This document shows, piece after piece, positions 17,301 to 24,656 of a stretch of 64,000 nucleotides of DNA (position 1 is the stretch's first letter; each line of letters begins with the position of its first letter). The translations under genes and the position numbers were made by a program. The stretch is from AWTP1-18 sp036504515 (lineage in GTDB: Bacteria > Pseudomonadota > Gammaproteobacteria > Burkholderiales > Rhodocyclaceae). The notes beneath the pieces were generated by a model. It made no database searches and was not told the DNA's origin. It saw only the letters and a program-made list of their open reading frames with translations. The stretch is taken from positions 894,334-958,333 of the forward strand of contig DASXVA010000001.1 in NCBI GenBank assembly GCA_036504515.1, in the 5' to 3' direction.

Positions 17301-17503
17301 AGGTTGGCTTCTTCCAGGGCTTTGGCGGCCGCAGCGGGGTCGGGCTTGTAGTGCTCAAGCTGTTTGGTGATGTCGTCGATGGTGCGGGGAGGCGGGCGCA
17401 GGGTCGATTCTTCGGCGGCCAGTGTCCCTGTGGAAATGGCCAGCAAGCCCGCCGTAACTGCGGTGGCGATCAGGCGCCGGTGATAAGATATGCCTAGTTC
17501 CAC
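14375..17503 (-). CDS. Secreted TPR–CHAT domain protein, putative caspase-like protease
   Basis: 1042 residues: signal peptide (about 1-30, ending TGTLAAEE), helical TPR-type repeats (about 90-520), a helical/coiled linker (530-620), and a C-terminal CHAT domain (about 690-1035). The predicted caspase-type dyad is present: His889 in MFATHGLV and Cys940 in LSACNTASGDG, followed by GLGRSFFYAGARALLVSNW, diagnostic for CHAT. The start is a GTG at 17501-17503 with AAAGGGAG upstream. It is the first gene of a three-gene operon and diverges from nadA. The signal peptide implies a periplasmic or surface role, unlike cytoplasmic CHAT proteases such as the type III-E CRISPR-associated one. Substrate unknown. 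Confidence 0.88.
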   Translation of the reverse strand: MELGISYHRRLIATAVTAGLLAISTGTLAAEESTLRPPPRTIDDITKQLEHYKPDPAAAAKALEEANLPPPEGADDATLFDFYWKRASSASKVGRVSQQINDLRHAVELGKGKTTDSYARVLQELSNAESNGGNLLRSIEAAEAALKAVPATTKGLQLSIHQGLVAQYGNIGNFDGAAAELRDVEGLIAVLKNGKNYLYFEADWNAKTERARGEAFKAQGRMIEAESAYRKALRWIESSISQVRAGSIPPNAGPNMLNNSERLRENIERNIGQALVAQGKLVEGEIFIRQALRHSLERVGRGSTDTGLGLLQLANVIAEENRYPESIRLAEEAIRSIQEAGAATESISLANARKSLAITLVAQQRYGDAIKAFEEMRRGLQQDPELAKRYASGDLDWVLAMLRTRNVDGAETMARAMLEKSIRNFGEKGLKTAEIRAFHAMALADKGSHDAARKAFQESLPILIEQARTDEDAGTGSAKHLRRLNTLIERYIRLLAEVSRNNPALRQEAAAESFRLADIARGSSVQRALTASAARAAIADPQLADLARREQDAQQRINALTGLLTQLLSAPPDQQLPQIQARMKQDIDALKIERQQLKKDIAKRFPDYAELVEPQPATLANAQKLLRPGEALVSWYFGEEGGWVWAIPKDGEALFSDVGLNRMELAKAVTALRKSLDPGVATIDEIPAFDVVGAYALYAKVLKPVSSAWEKSHTLLAVPHAELGQLPLSLLPTEPTAAVAKTIIPFEAYRNVPWLARHIAVAQLPSVTALASLRKLPPGDVNRHPFIGFGDPLFSTDQARKAEQVVAGTQLATRALPLKLRSAPHTDGVSSAELALLPRLPDTREEISEIAKVLKADMANDIYLQRRATVKTVMETPLNDRRVVMFATHGLVPGELDGLTQPALALTSPEVADPGGDGLLTMEKILTLKLNADWVVLSACNTASGDGAGSEAVSGLGRSFFYAGARALLVSNWPVETVAARNLMTDLFRRQTENTSLGKAEALRLSMMGLVDSPGNFDQKTKRVSFSYAHPLFWAPFIVVGD

Positions 17504-17579
17504 AGCGTTCTCCCTTTAATGAGTAGGGTTTCCGCCCCACTCCAATCCGGTTCCCGGATTTTCCATTATTCCTAATGTC

Positions 17580-18677
17580 ATGCAAGTCGCCACTATCAGT
17601 TTCGACAAGTTCAATGCTTTGGCCGATCAGGATGCCCAGGCGCGCATCGTCGCCGCCAAGGCCAAGCTCGGCAAGCGTGCCGTTATTCTCGGTCACCATT
17701 ATCAGCGGGCCGATGTGTTCAAACACGCCGACCTGTCGGGCGACTCCCTGAAGCTGTCCCGGCTGGCTTCCCAGACCGACGCAGAATACATTGTCTTTTG
17801 CGGCGTGCACTTCATGGCGGAAGTGGCCGACATCATGTCCAAGCCCGAGCAGATTTCCATTCTGCCCGACTTGGCCGCTGGCTGTTCCATGGCGGACATG
17901 GCCAATCTGGCCAAGGTCGAGCGCTGCTGGCGTGAGCTGTCCGAGGTGTTGAATCCCGACGAAAAGATCACCCCGGTTACCTACATCAACTCCGCTGCTG
18001 ACCTGAAAGCCTTCTGCGGCGACCACGGCGGCATTGTCTGTACCTCGTCCAATGCACCGAAGATTCTCGATTGGGCTTTCCAGCAACGGGAGAAGGTGCT
18101 GTTCTTCCCCGATCAGCATCTGGGCCGCTGGAGCGGATTCAAGAAAAACATTCCCCTGGACGACATGGTGGTTTGGGACCCGGATCAGGAAATGGGCGGG
18201 CTGACACCGGACCAGATCAATAAGGCCAAGATTCTGCTGTGGAAAGGCCACTGCGCTGTGCACCAGATGTTCCAGCCCAACCACATCCTCAAGTTCCGTA
18301 ACGAGCATCCCGACGGCATCGTTATTTCTCACCCGGAAAGTGCTTTCGAGGTATGCAAGCAGTCCGACTACGTGGGCAGCACCGAATACATCCTCGACAC
18401 CGTCAAGGCCGCGGCGCCCAACACCCGCTGGCTGGTAGGCACCGAACTGAATCTGGTGGAACGATTGGCGGAAGAAGTGAAGCACGAAGGCAAGATCGTG
18501 CAGTTCATGTCGCCCACCATCTGCATGTGTTCCACCATGCAGCGTATCGATCCCCAGCACTTGGCCTGGACCTTGGAAAACCTGGTGGAAGGCAATGTGG
18601 TCAATCGCATTGAAGTCCCGCCCCACGAAGCCGCCTTGGCCAAGGTTTCCCTGGACCGCATGCTGGCGATTTCCTGA
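17580..18677 (+). CDS. nadA: Quinolinate synthase
   Basis: [4Fe-4S] enzyme condensing iminoaspartate with dihydroxyacetone phosphate to give quinolinate for NAD synthesis. 365 residues with the three-fold NadA repeat: AVILGHHYQRADV, FCGVHFMAEVADIMS, LAAGCSMADM, the CTSSNAP segment and SPTICMCSTMQRIDP, supplying the cluster cysteines. ATG start. It is transcribed away from the CHAT operon across a 76-bp gap. nadB and nadC are not in the window. Confidence 0.96.
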   Translation: MQVATISFDKFNALADQDAQARIVAAKAKLGKRAVILGHHYQRADVFKHADLSGDSLKLSRLASQTDAEYIVFCGVHFMAEVADIMSKPEQISILPDLAAGCSMADMANLAKVERCWRELSEVLNPDEKITPVTYINSAADLKAFCGDHGGIVCTSSNAPKILDWAFQQREKVLFFPDQHLGRWSGFKKNIPLDDMVVWDPDQEMGGLTPDQINKAKILLWKGHCAVHQMFQPNHILKFRNEHPDGIVISHPESAFEVCKQSDYVGSTEYILDTVKAAAPNTRWLVGTELNLVERLAEEVKHEGKIVQFMSPTICMCSTMQRIDPQHLAWTLENLVEGNVVNRIEVPPHEAALAKVSLDRMLAIS

Positions 18678-18725
18678 TCTGCGGCCTCGCCGCAGAACTG
18701 CTTCACAGTCCTCTTCAGAATTACT

Positions 18726-18755
18726 TGCCGGAACAGCCTTTAGGGCTATCCGGCA
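18726..18755. terminator. Hairpin between nadA and argS
   Basis: TGCCGGA (18726-18732) pairs with TCCGGCA (18749-18755); inside it AGCC/GGCT forms a second short stem. There is no T-run, so termination is only possible. The rest of the 138-bp gap holds nothing else I can name. Confidence 0.35.
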
Positions 18756-18815
18756 GGTCCCTCTCCGCCGTTATAATCGCGGCCTTTGTTGTCAATACCT
18801 TACGCATCTTCCGCA

Positions 18816-20483
18816 ATGTCCTTCGATTCCAAAGCTCACCTGTCCGACCTCCTGCGCGCGGCCCTTGCCAGCGTTGCCCCCGATCACGCCACGACTGAAA
18901 TCCTGCTGGAACGTCCCCGGGACGCCAGCCACGGTGACTGGGCCAGCAATCTGGCCATGCAATTGGCCCGGGCCCTGAAGAGCAATCCGCGCAAGATCGC
19001 CGAAAGCCTGGTGGCCGCTCTGCCGGCGTCGGAATGGCTGGTGAAGGTGGACATCGCCGGTGCCGGTTTCATCAACTTCACCTTGGCTACTGCTGCCAAG
19101 ACCCGGGTGGTGCAGGACATTTTCGCCGCCGGAGAAAACTACGGTCGCGGTACGGCCAAGGACGGCAAGGTGCAGGTGGAATTCGTTTCCGCCAATCCCA
19201 CCGGTCCCCTCCATGTGGGCCATGGCCGCGGCGCTGCCGTGGGCGATTGCCTCAGCCGTCTGCTGCAAGTGGCGGGCTGGGACGTGACCCGGGAGTTCTA
19301 TTACAACGACGCCGGCGCCCAGATCGACAACCTGACCCTGTCCGTGCAACTGCGCGGCAAAGGCCTGTCCACTGATGATCCGGCTTGGCCCGAAGGCGGC
19401 TATCGCGGCGACTACATTCTGGACGTGGCCAAGGCCTTCCTCGCCAAGGAATCCGTGGTGGCCGACGATCAGAACGTCACCGCCAACGGCGACATCAACG
19501 ATGCCGAGGCCGTTCGCCACTTTGCCGTGGCCTATCTGCGCCGTGAACAGGATCAGGATTTGCGCGCCTTCGGCGTAGGCTTCGACGTGTTCTCCTTGGA
19601 GTCGGCCCTTTACACCGGTGGCAAGGTCAAGGCGGCAGTGGAAACCCTGATCGCCAACGGCTACACCTACGAGCAGGACGGCGCCCTCTGGCTGCGCACT
19701 ACCGACTTCGGCGATGACAAAGATCGCGTCATGCAGAAGAAGGACGGCGGTTACACCTACTTCGTGCCCGACGTGGCCTACCACTTGGACAAGTGGCAGC
19801 GCGGCTTCACCAAGGTCATCAACGAGCAGGGGGCCGACCACCACAGCACCGTGACCCGCGTCCGCGCCGGCCTGCAAGCCCTCAAGGCCGGCATTCCCCA
19901 GGGCTGGCCCGAGTACGTGCTGCACCAGATGGTGATGGTGATGAAGAACGGCGAAGAGGTGAAAATCTCCAAGCGCGCCGGCAGCTACGTCACCCTGCGC
20001 GACCTGATCGAGGAAGTGGGTTGCGATGCCACCCGTTACTTCCTGGTGGCCCGCCATCCCGATTCGCAACTGGTGTTCGACATTGATCTGGCCAAGTCCA
20101 AGAGCAACGAGAACCCTGTCTATTACATCCAGTACGCCCACGCCCGCATCTGCTCGGTGTTGAGTCAATGGACCGGTGATCAAGCCGCTCTAGCCAAGGC
20201 CGACCTCAGCCCCCTGTCCAGCGAACGGGAACTGGCCCTCTGCGCCCGTCTCGCCAGCTACCCCGGCCTGATCGAAGCCGCTGCCCGGGAATACGCCCCC
20301 CATCTGGTGGCGACCTATCTCAAAGACCTGGCCGCGGATTTTCACGGCTGGTACAACAGCGACCGCGTGCTGGTGGACGATGCGGCGACACAGAACGCCC
20401 GTCTGGCCCTGGCCCTGGCAACCCGCCAGACCCTGCGCAACGGTTTGAACATTTTGGGCGTGCAAGCGCCGGAGAGCATGTGA
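18816..20483 (+). CDS. argS: Arginyl-tRNA synthetase
   Basis: Class I aminoacyl-tRNA synthetase. 555 residues: N-terminal Arg-tRNA additional domain (1-90), catalytic Rossmann domain with the HIGH-type motif HVGHGRG and the KMSKS-equivalent KISKRAG, and the helical DALR anticodon-binding domain (about 430-555). The ATG at 18816 starts MSFDSKAHLSDLL; the frame continues to a TTG at 18786 but that extension is not family-like. The next gene begins one base after the stop. Confidence 0.96.
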   Translation: MSFDSKAHLSDLLRAALASVAPDHATTEILLERPRDASHGDWASNLAMQLARALKSNPRKIAESLVAALPASEWLVKVDIAGAGFINFTLATAAKTRVVQDIFAAGENYGRGTAKDGKVQVEFVSANPTGPLHVGHGRGAAVGDCLSRLLQVAGWDVTREFYYNDAGAQIDNLTLSVQLRGKGLSTDDPAWPEGGYRGDYILDVAKAFLAKESVVADDQNVTANGDINDAEAVRHFAVAYLRREQDQDLRAFGVGFDVFSLESALYTGGKVKAAVETLIANGYTYEQDGALWLRTTDFGDDKDRVMQKKDGGYTYFVPDVAYHLDKWQRGFTKVINEQGADHHSTVTRVRAGLQALKAGIPQGWPEYVLHQMVMVMKNGEEVKISKRAGSYVTLRDLIEEVGCDATRYFLVARHPDSQLVFDIDLAKSKSNENPVYYIQYAHARICSVLSQWTGDQAALAKADLSPLSSERELALCARLASYPGLIEAAAREYAPHLVATYLKDLAADFHGWYNSDRVLVDDAATQNARLALALATRQTLRNGLNILGVQAPESM

Positions 20484-20484
20484 C

Positions 20485-21138
20485 ATGAGCCGCGACAAGA
20501 AACCCCGCCAGAATGCTTCGCTTCAGTACGCTTCGCCGGCCAAGAGCCACGGCAGCACCGTGCTCGGTATCGTCATCGGGGTGGTGATCGGTGTTCTGAT
20601 CGCCTTCGCCCTGGTCTGGTACATGAACCGCGCCACCATGCCCTTCCAGGACAAATCCAATCGCGGCGCGGCAACGGACAGCAAGAGCAGTTCTGCTCCG
20701 GCCGCTGCGGCTAAACCGGTGGCTCCCGTGGGCGCTCCTGGCAGCACTGCCCCCGAACCTTTGCCCGGCAAGCCGGGCGACAAGCCCGTAGAAAAACCCC
20801 GCTTCGAGTTCTACAACATCCTCCCCGGCAAGCAGGACGCCGCCCCGGATAGCGGCCCTGTGGTGGCACCGCCCGTCGTTGAAAAGCCCAGTGCCGCCGA
20901 GCAGACCACCTACCTGCAGGTAGGTGCTTTCCAGAAGCCCGCCGATGCCGATAATCTCAAGGCCAAGCTGGCCATGATGGGCCTCGAAGCCAGCGTGCAG
21001 CAGATCAACATTCCCGACAAGGGTGTGCTGCACCGGGTTCGCACCGGCCCCTATAACCGCCTGGAAGACATGAACAAGGTTCGCAGCCAACTGTCCCAGA
21101 GCGGAATTCAGGCCACCGTCGTCAAGGCCGGAAACTAA
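20485..21138 (+). CDS. FtsN-like SPOR domain protein
   Basis: 217 residues: a short basic cytoplasmic end, one membrane helix (about 28-48), a Pro/Ala-rich periplasmic linker and a C-terminal SPOR domain (about 138-215, TTYLQVGAFQKPADAD … GVLHRVRTGPYNRLEDM). This is FtsN architecture. It starts 1 bp after argS, so it is co-translated with it. A role in septal peptidoglycan recognition is inferred from the domain. Confidence 0.85.
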   Translation: MSRDKKPRQNASLQYASPAKSHGSTVLGIVIGVVIGVLIAFALVWYMNRATMPFQDKSNRGAATDSKSSSAPAAAAKPVAPVGAPGSTAPEPLPGKPGDKPVEKPRFEFYNILPGKQDAAPDSGPVVAPPVVEKPSAAEQTTYLQVGAFQKPADADNLKAKLAMMGLEASVQQINIPDKGVLHRVRTGPYNRLEDMNKVRSQLSQSGIQATVVKAGN

Positions 21139-21198
21139 TCGCCTGCAACGCAGTCCCAGCAACCGCAACCCCTTCACCTACATTTGACGGAGCTTTCC

Positions 21199-21846
21199 AT
21201 GGGATTTATCAAATCGCTTCTGCTGGTCCTTGCCGCTGCTGGCTTTGCCGTCCTGGCGCCAACGGCTTCCGCCGCCGAACCCCTTGAAGGCAAGGACTAC
21301 GTGGTACTCAGCCCCGCCGTATCTACCGACAGCCCGGGCAAGATTGAAATCACCGAGTTCTTTTGGTACGGCTGCCCTCATTGCTTCCACTTTGAACCCA
21401 CCTTCAACCAGTGGGTAAAGAAGCAGAGCAAGGACGTCGCGATCCGCTTCATCCCCGCTCCCCTCAATCCCGCCTGGGCCGCTGGCGCCAAGCTGTACTA
21501 CGCCTTGGATATTCTTGGCGTGCAGGAAAAACTGCGCAACGACATCTTTGTCGCCATCCATAACGACCACCAGCTTTCCCCCACGGACGAACGCGGTTTC
21601 GCCACTTGGGTCGCCAAGAAGGGTGTGGATGCCACCAAGTTCTCCGAGGTGTACGGCTCCTTCGCCCTGCAAAGCAAAGTGAAGCGCGCCGCGCAGATCA
21701 CCAATGACAACAAGATCGACGGCACGCCTTCCGTGGTGATCAACGGCAAGTACCGCATCCTTGAGCCTGCCGGTATGGCCCCCGAGCAATTCTTCCAAGT
21801 GGCCGACGCCCTGGTTGCCAAGGCCCGGAAGGAAAGTGGCAAGTAA
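21199..21846 (+). CDS. dsbA: Thiol:disulfide interchange protein DsbA
   Basis: Periplasmic oxidase that introduces disulfides into exported proteins. 215 residues: signal peptide ending TASAAEP, thioredoxin fold with an inserted helical domain, active site WYGCPHCFHFEP (CPHC, the DsbA-type dipeptide) and the cis-proline loop DGTPSVVINGKY. The ATG at 21199 has GGAG at 21189-21192; the frame's TTG at 21184 is not the start. A Rho-independent terminator follows and overlaps the next gene. Confidence 0.95.
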   Translation: MGFIKSLLLVLAAAGFAVLAPTASAAEPLEGKDYVVLSPAVSTDSPGKIEITEFFWYGCPHCFHFEPTFNQWVKKQSKDVAIRFIPAPLNPAWAAGAKLYYALDILGVQEKLRNDIFVAIHNDHQLSPTDERGFATWVAKKGVDATKFSEVYGSFALQSKVKRAAQITNDNKIDGTPSVVINGKYRILEPAGMAPEQFFQVADALVAKARKESGK

Positions 21847-21871
21847 GAACGCCACCCTTTCCGCTCCCGAG

Positions 21872-21915
21872 AAACCCGCAGTGTTCCCAGCAAGTCAGGG
21901 ACTGCGGGTTTTTTT
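21872..21915 (+). terminator. dsbA terminator embedded in the start of the next gene
   Basis: AAACCCGCAGT (21872-21882) pairs perfectly with ACTGCGGGTTT (21901-21911), an 11-bp stem with an 18-base loop, followed by an unbroken run of seven T (21909-21915). It is a textbook intrinsic terminator except for the long loop, and its 3' arm and T-run encode residues of the following dehydrogenase. Confidence 0.85.
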
Positions 21916-22675
21916 AACGGGAGCTTCCTCCGGTATCGGTGCGGCCCTGGCGCGCCATTACGCCGGACAGGGCGCCGTCCTTGGCTTGGCTGCCCGTAGA
22001 GGAACAGAACTCCAAGCACTTGCCGCAGCATTGACCGCCCGGTTCGGTACCGTGGTGCATTGCTATCCCCTCGACGTTACCGATGCCGCTGCTTTGGCTG
22101 CAGCGGCAAACCATTTCATCGAGCAGGTTGGGGTGCCCGACGTGGTCATCGCCAATGCCGGCATTTCCGTCGGCACTTTGGCCGAAGAAACAGAAGACTT
22201 GTCTGCCTTCAAACGGGTCTTCGAGGTTAACGTCATGGGCGTGGTCAACACCCTGGCGCCTTTTGTTCGTCCGCTGCGAGAAGCAGGCCGGGGGCGGCTG
22301 GTGGGCATTGCCTCTGTTGCTGGAGTAAGGGGCTTGCCTGGAGCCGGGGCCTATTCAGCCTCAAAAGCAGCCGTGGTCAAACTGATGGAAAGCCTGCGGG
22401 TAGAGTTGCGCGGCACCGGCGTCAAGGCGGTGACCATTTCCCCTGGTTACATTGAAACGCCCATGACAGCGGTGAATGACTATCCCATGCCCTTCATTCT
22501 GCCTGTTGGCGAAGCGACACGTCGTATGGTCAAGGCTATTGATGCTGGCTGTAGCCACGCGATCATTCCCTGGCAGATGGCGGTGGCGGCGAAGTTGATG
22601 AGCTGGTTGCCGAATTGGCTGTATGACCGCTTGGCGGCCAGGGCTGGGCGGAAGCCTCGGGGGCTGGATCTCTGA
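21881..22675 (+). CDS. Short-chain dehydrogenase/reductase
   Basis: NAD(P)-dependent oxidoreductase of unknown substrate. 264 residues: cofactor loop TGASSGIG at about 12-19, NAGIS, catalytic Ser in VGIASVAG and YSASKAA (YxxxK). The C-terminus has a Trp/Arg-rich segment LMSWLPNWLYDRLAARAG that could sit at the membrane. The frame is open through dsbA, but family homology begins just after the GTG at 21881, which I take as the start; the ribosome site is weak. The gene begins inside the dsbA terminator hairpin. Confidence 0.85.
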   Translation: MFPASQGLRVFLTGASSGIGAALARHYAGQGAVLGLAARRGTELQALAAALTARFGTVVHCYPLDVTDAAALAAAANHFIEQVGVPDVVIANAGISVGTLAEETEDLSAFKRVFEVNVMGVVNTLAPFVRPLREAGRGRLVGIASVAGVRGLPGAGAYSASKAAVVKLMESLRVELRGTGVKAVTISPGYIETPMTAVNDYPMPFILPVGEATRRMVKAIDAGCSHAIIPWQMAVAAKLMSWLPNWLYDRLAARAGRKPRGLDL

Positions 22676-23084
22676 GGTTGTTAACGGTGATGTTGGTTAT
22701 CTACCGTTCGACCTGAGCGTAACGCGCAGCGTGAAGTCGAAGGGCTGGCGCGTTACTCAAGTAGTGTTTGTATAGCCAAGACCGCGCCGGGAGTTCGCCC
22801 CTGCGGGCGACCTACTTTCTTGCTTCTGCAAGAAAGTAGGCAAAGAAGCAGCCCCGCCACACCGCCCCTACGGGGTTCCCTCCCGCCAAACCACCCGAAC
22901 GGCCGGTCTTGCAAACTAGCGGCTACGCCGCGTCGGACAGCAAGCCCGGACTACCCCGTTCGAATGGCTTGGTGTGAGGCGGCGTGGAACGGGATTGGAC
23001 CGTGCCACATTAAACAGCGTAGCGTACTAATCGGGGACTATTCCTGATGTTCTCTGTTTCCGCTGCTAGTTAACTAATGGCTGC
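22676..23084. repeat. 409-bp gene-free region with a cluster of hairpin repeats
   Basis: No convincing gene. Three perfect hairpins lie in series: GTAACGCG/CGCGTTAC (22719-22726, 22749-22756), TCGCCC/GGGCGA (22795-22800, 22805-22810), and CCTACTTTCTTG/CAAGAAAGTAGG (22811-22822, 22829-22840). The phrase AGACCGCGCCGGG between the first two (near 22780) recurs at 59447. Such mosaics resemble dispersed intergenic repeats of betaproteobacteria. The right part, from about 23040, shifts to AT-rich DNA. Confidence 0.7.
22874..22896 (-). repeat. Left inverted repeat flanking the TIR islet
   Basis: Read on the minus strand, GGTTTGGCGGGAGGGAACC closely resembles the plus-strand sequence at 24105-24127 (GGTTCGGCGGGAGGGAGCC). 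The two copies face each other and bracket the AT-rich TIR gene. Confidence 0.5.
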
Positions 23085-23942
23085 TTATGCCCTAATTACT
23101 TCAACCAACTTGTCAGCCAATTGTTTGACTCCAAGTGATGAGAGCAATGCGAATCTATCGTGCAGCCGGGGACAATACTCGTATACGTCGCTTGCTTCGA
23201 TGTTGTGCCAAATCGGGAGAATGACATTCTGTTTGCTGAGTATTTCTCGTGCGTAGATTGAGTCAAACTCAGCTTTAGTCCATCCTGCATTGGAGATGAA
23301 GTTAGGCGATAAGATGACAATGCACTTCTTTGCTTCCTTCAAGCCACGCTCAATACTCTCCCGTAAGCTATCCCCCACCTTGAGTGAGTATTCGTCATAC
23401 CAGACAGGGCATAAGCGTTGAGTCATCTCATTTACAAGTTCACGTACCAGCGGTTCTTTATCCCGCGAGTCGTGTGAGATGAAAGCGAGTGGCTTGGATA
23501 ATTCAGAGCATTGTTTGGCGTATTCACGATCGCGCACCATCACGCTCAACCCAAGCTCTTTTCCGATGTCCCTAAGTATCTGCTGTTGGCTTACAGTCAA
23601 ATTTGAATCGATATAGAGATAGACCCTACCACTGAAGGCGAGTTTGTCCAATCGATGCCGTTCTGGACTATCAGTAAATCCAACGAATTGAGTTGCAGGT
23701 ACATCTTCAGTAATGACACACCGGGCAGTGTCAGGCATTCTCAGTATGTACTCTACTTGTGCGAGTGTTGCTCCCTCGGGCACAAAGAAAGACCAGTACC
23801 GAACATTTTCCTCAAAAGAATATGAGATTTTTCCGAGGATAAGTTGTTGGTTAGTGCCATCCCGATTTTGTACATTCCATCCGGTTTCAGCATTCAATGC
23901 TTTAGCGGTCTTGTCGTAGTGTTTTTTGACATCAGTCATCAT
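23085..23942 (-). CDS. TIR domain protein, probable NADase effector
   Basis: 285 residues. The N-terminal half (1-150) is an alpha/beta region I cannot assign. The C-terminal part (about 152-285) is a TIR domain: FISHDSRDKE (strand A/box 1), WYDEYSLKVGDSLRESIERGL (BB-loop region), CIVILSPNFI, and WTKAEFD, whose Glu225 aligns with the catalytic glutamate of SARM1-type NADases. Two tandem ATG codons (23937-23942). Codon use and AT content differ sharply from all neighbours, so it was probably acquired. No defence partner such as a STING, SIR2, Thoeris ThsA or Argonaute gene is adjacent. An immune role is inferred from the family. Confidence 0.85.
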   Translation of the reverse strand: MMTDVKKHYDKTAKALNAETGWNVQNRDGTNQQLILGKISYSFEENVRYWSFFVPEGATLAQVEYILRMPDTARCVITEDVPATQFVGFTDSPERHRLDKLAFSGRVYLYIDSNLTVSQQQILRDIGKELGLSVMVRDREYAKQCSELSKPLAFISHDSRDKEPLVRELVNEMTQRLCPVWYDEYSLKVGDSLRESIERGLKEAKKCIVILSPNFISNAGWTKAEFDSIYAREILSKQNVILPIWHNIEASDVYEYCPRLHDRFALLSSLGVKQLADKLVEVIRA

Positions 23943-24033
23943 CTTTTATTGGGTTGCCAAGTATTCGATCTATAGACGCAGGGGGTGTTCGTGCCAACAC
24001 TGCCAATAATTTCACCACAAATCTCTTTGACAT
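23932..24033 (-). CDS. Possible small upstream ORF or 3' remnant, overlapping the TIR start
   Basis: A frame open from beyond 24099 ends in TGA at 23932-23934, overlapping the TIR start codons. Its translation is protein-like (REGYLASSDSHDQDMSK then RFVVKLLAVLARTPP) and shares the AT-rich codon use of the TIR gene. The only ATG in it gives 33 codons (start 24031-24033). It may be a tiny coupled gene or the tail of a truncated acquired gene. No family recognised. Confidence 0.28.
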   Translation of the reverse strand: MSKRFVVKLLAVLARTPPASIDRILGNPIKDDD

Positions 24034-24104
24034 ATCCTGATCGTGGCTATCACTCGAAGCCAAGTAGCCTTCTCTTGCCCTGTCGTTGAATGAAGAGCCC
24101 CTTT

Positions 24105-24127
24105 GGTCGGTTCGGCGGGAGGGAGCC
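24105..24127 (+). repeat. Right inverted repeat flanking the TIR islet
   Basis: GGTCGGTTCGGCGGGAGGGA matches, with few differences, the minus-strand sequence at 22874-22896. Immediately right, CCGCATAA (24126-24133) and TTATGCGG (24146-24153) form a hairpin that includes the stop codon of the PIN gene; no T-run follows. Confidence 0.5.
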
Positions 24128-24145
24128 GCATAAGCGCGGTCTTGG

Positions 24146-24652
24146 TTATGCGGATACCGCCTCAGAGGAACGGGCAGCTAACAACTCCGCCAACAACACC
24201 TCCGGCTTGAGTATCTGAAACATCCCTGCCAACTTCTGTCGTCGCGCACAGCGCAACAGTAGCTTGTCGGAGGTCACCAGCCAATGGGCGCCGGCATCCC
24301 GTGCCAGTTCGAGAAATTTCTGATCGTCCCTATCTTTGCAGCGGGGCAGTTCTGCGACTAAGGGGTCACCTTGCCAGCAGAGTGCCTGTGCTTCGTAGGC
24401 GGCGTAGGCCGCGCCCTGTCGAGCCTGATCGAACTTGAACTGGGGGTAGGTGAGCACCCGCAGAAACTCGTCCAGACAGTCGGGCCGGGTCAGGGCAATC
24501 CAGCGACCGGCGTCTACTTCGGCCCGCAAGGGCGCAAAGCGGCTGTCGGTGAAGGCCCAGAGGGAAAGGATGGCGTTGGTGTCAAAAACAACGCGCCGCA
24601 GGAGAGTGTCCTGCGGCGCGTCTTGGTGAGCACCGGTCTGTGCTGCCGTCAC
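24146..24652 (-). CDS. PIN-domain putative ribonuclease (VapC-like), no antitoxin alongside
   Basis: 168 residues of the PIN family: VVFDTNAILSLW (first catalytic Asp), the DCLDEFLRVL segment (Glu) and KDRDDQKFLELA…LVTSDKLLL with the remaining acidic residues, as in the 'PIN family putative toxin component' group. The most upstream start is a GTG at 24650-24652, 4 bases past the phaC stop; a later start is possible. No recognisable antitoxin gene is next to it. The position suggests co-transcription with PHA synthase, which is odd for a toxin and may mean housekeeping RNA cleavage. Confidence 0.78.
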   Translation of the reverse strand: MTAAQTGAHQDAPQDTLLRRVVFDTNAILSLWAFTDSRFAPLRAEVDAGRWIALTRPDCLDEFLRVLTYPQFKFDQARQGAAYAAYEAQALCWQGDPLVAELPRCKDRDDQKFLELARDAGAHWLVTSDKLLLRCARRQKLAGMFQILKPEVLLAELLAARSSEAVSA

Positions 24653-24656
24653 GCTT

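Noticed and set aside
22820..23047. 75-codon frame in the repeat region
   Set aside because: It begins inside a perfect hairpin and consists mainly of repeat DNA; Arg/Pro/Ser-rich with no family features.
24126..24153. Terminator at the PIN gene end
   Set aside because: A good CCGCATAA/TTATGCGG stem exists, but no T-run follows on either strand; noted only with the repeat.
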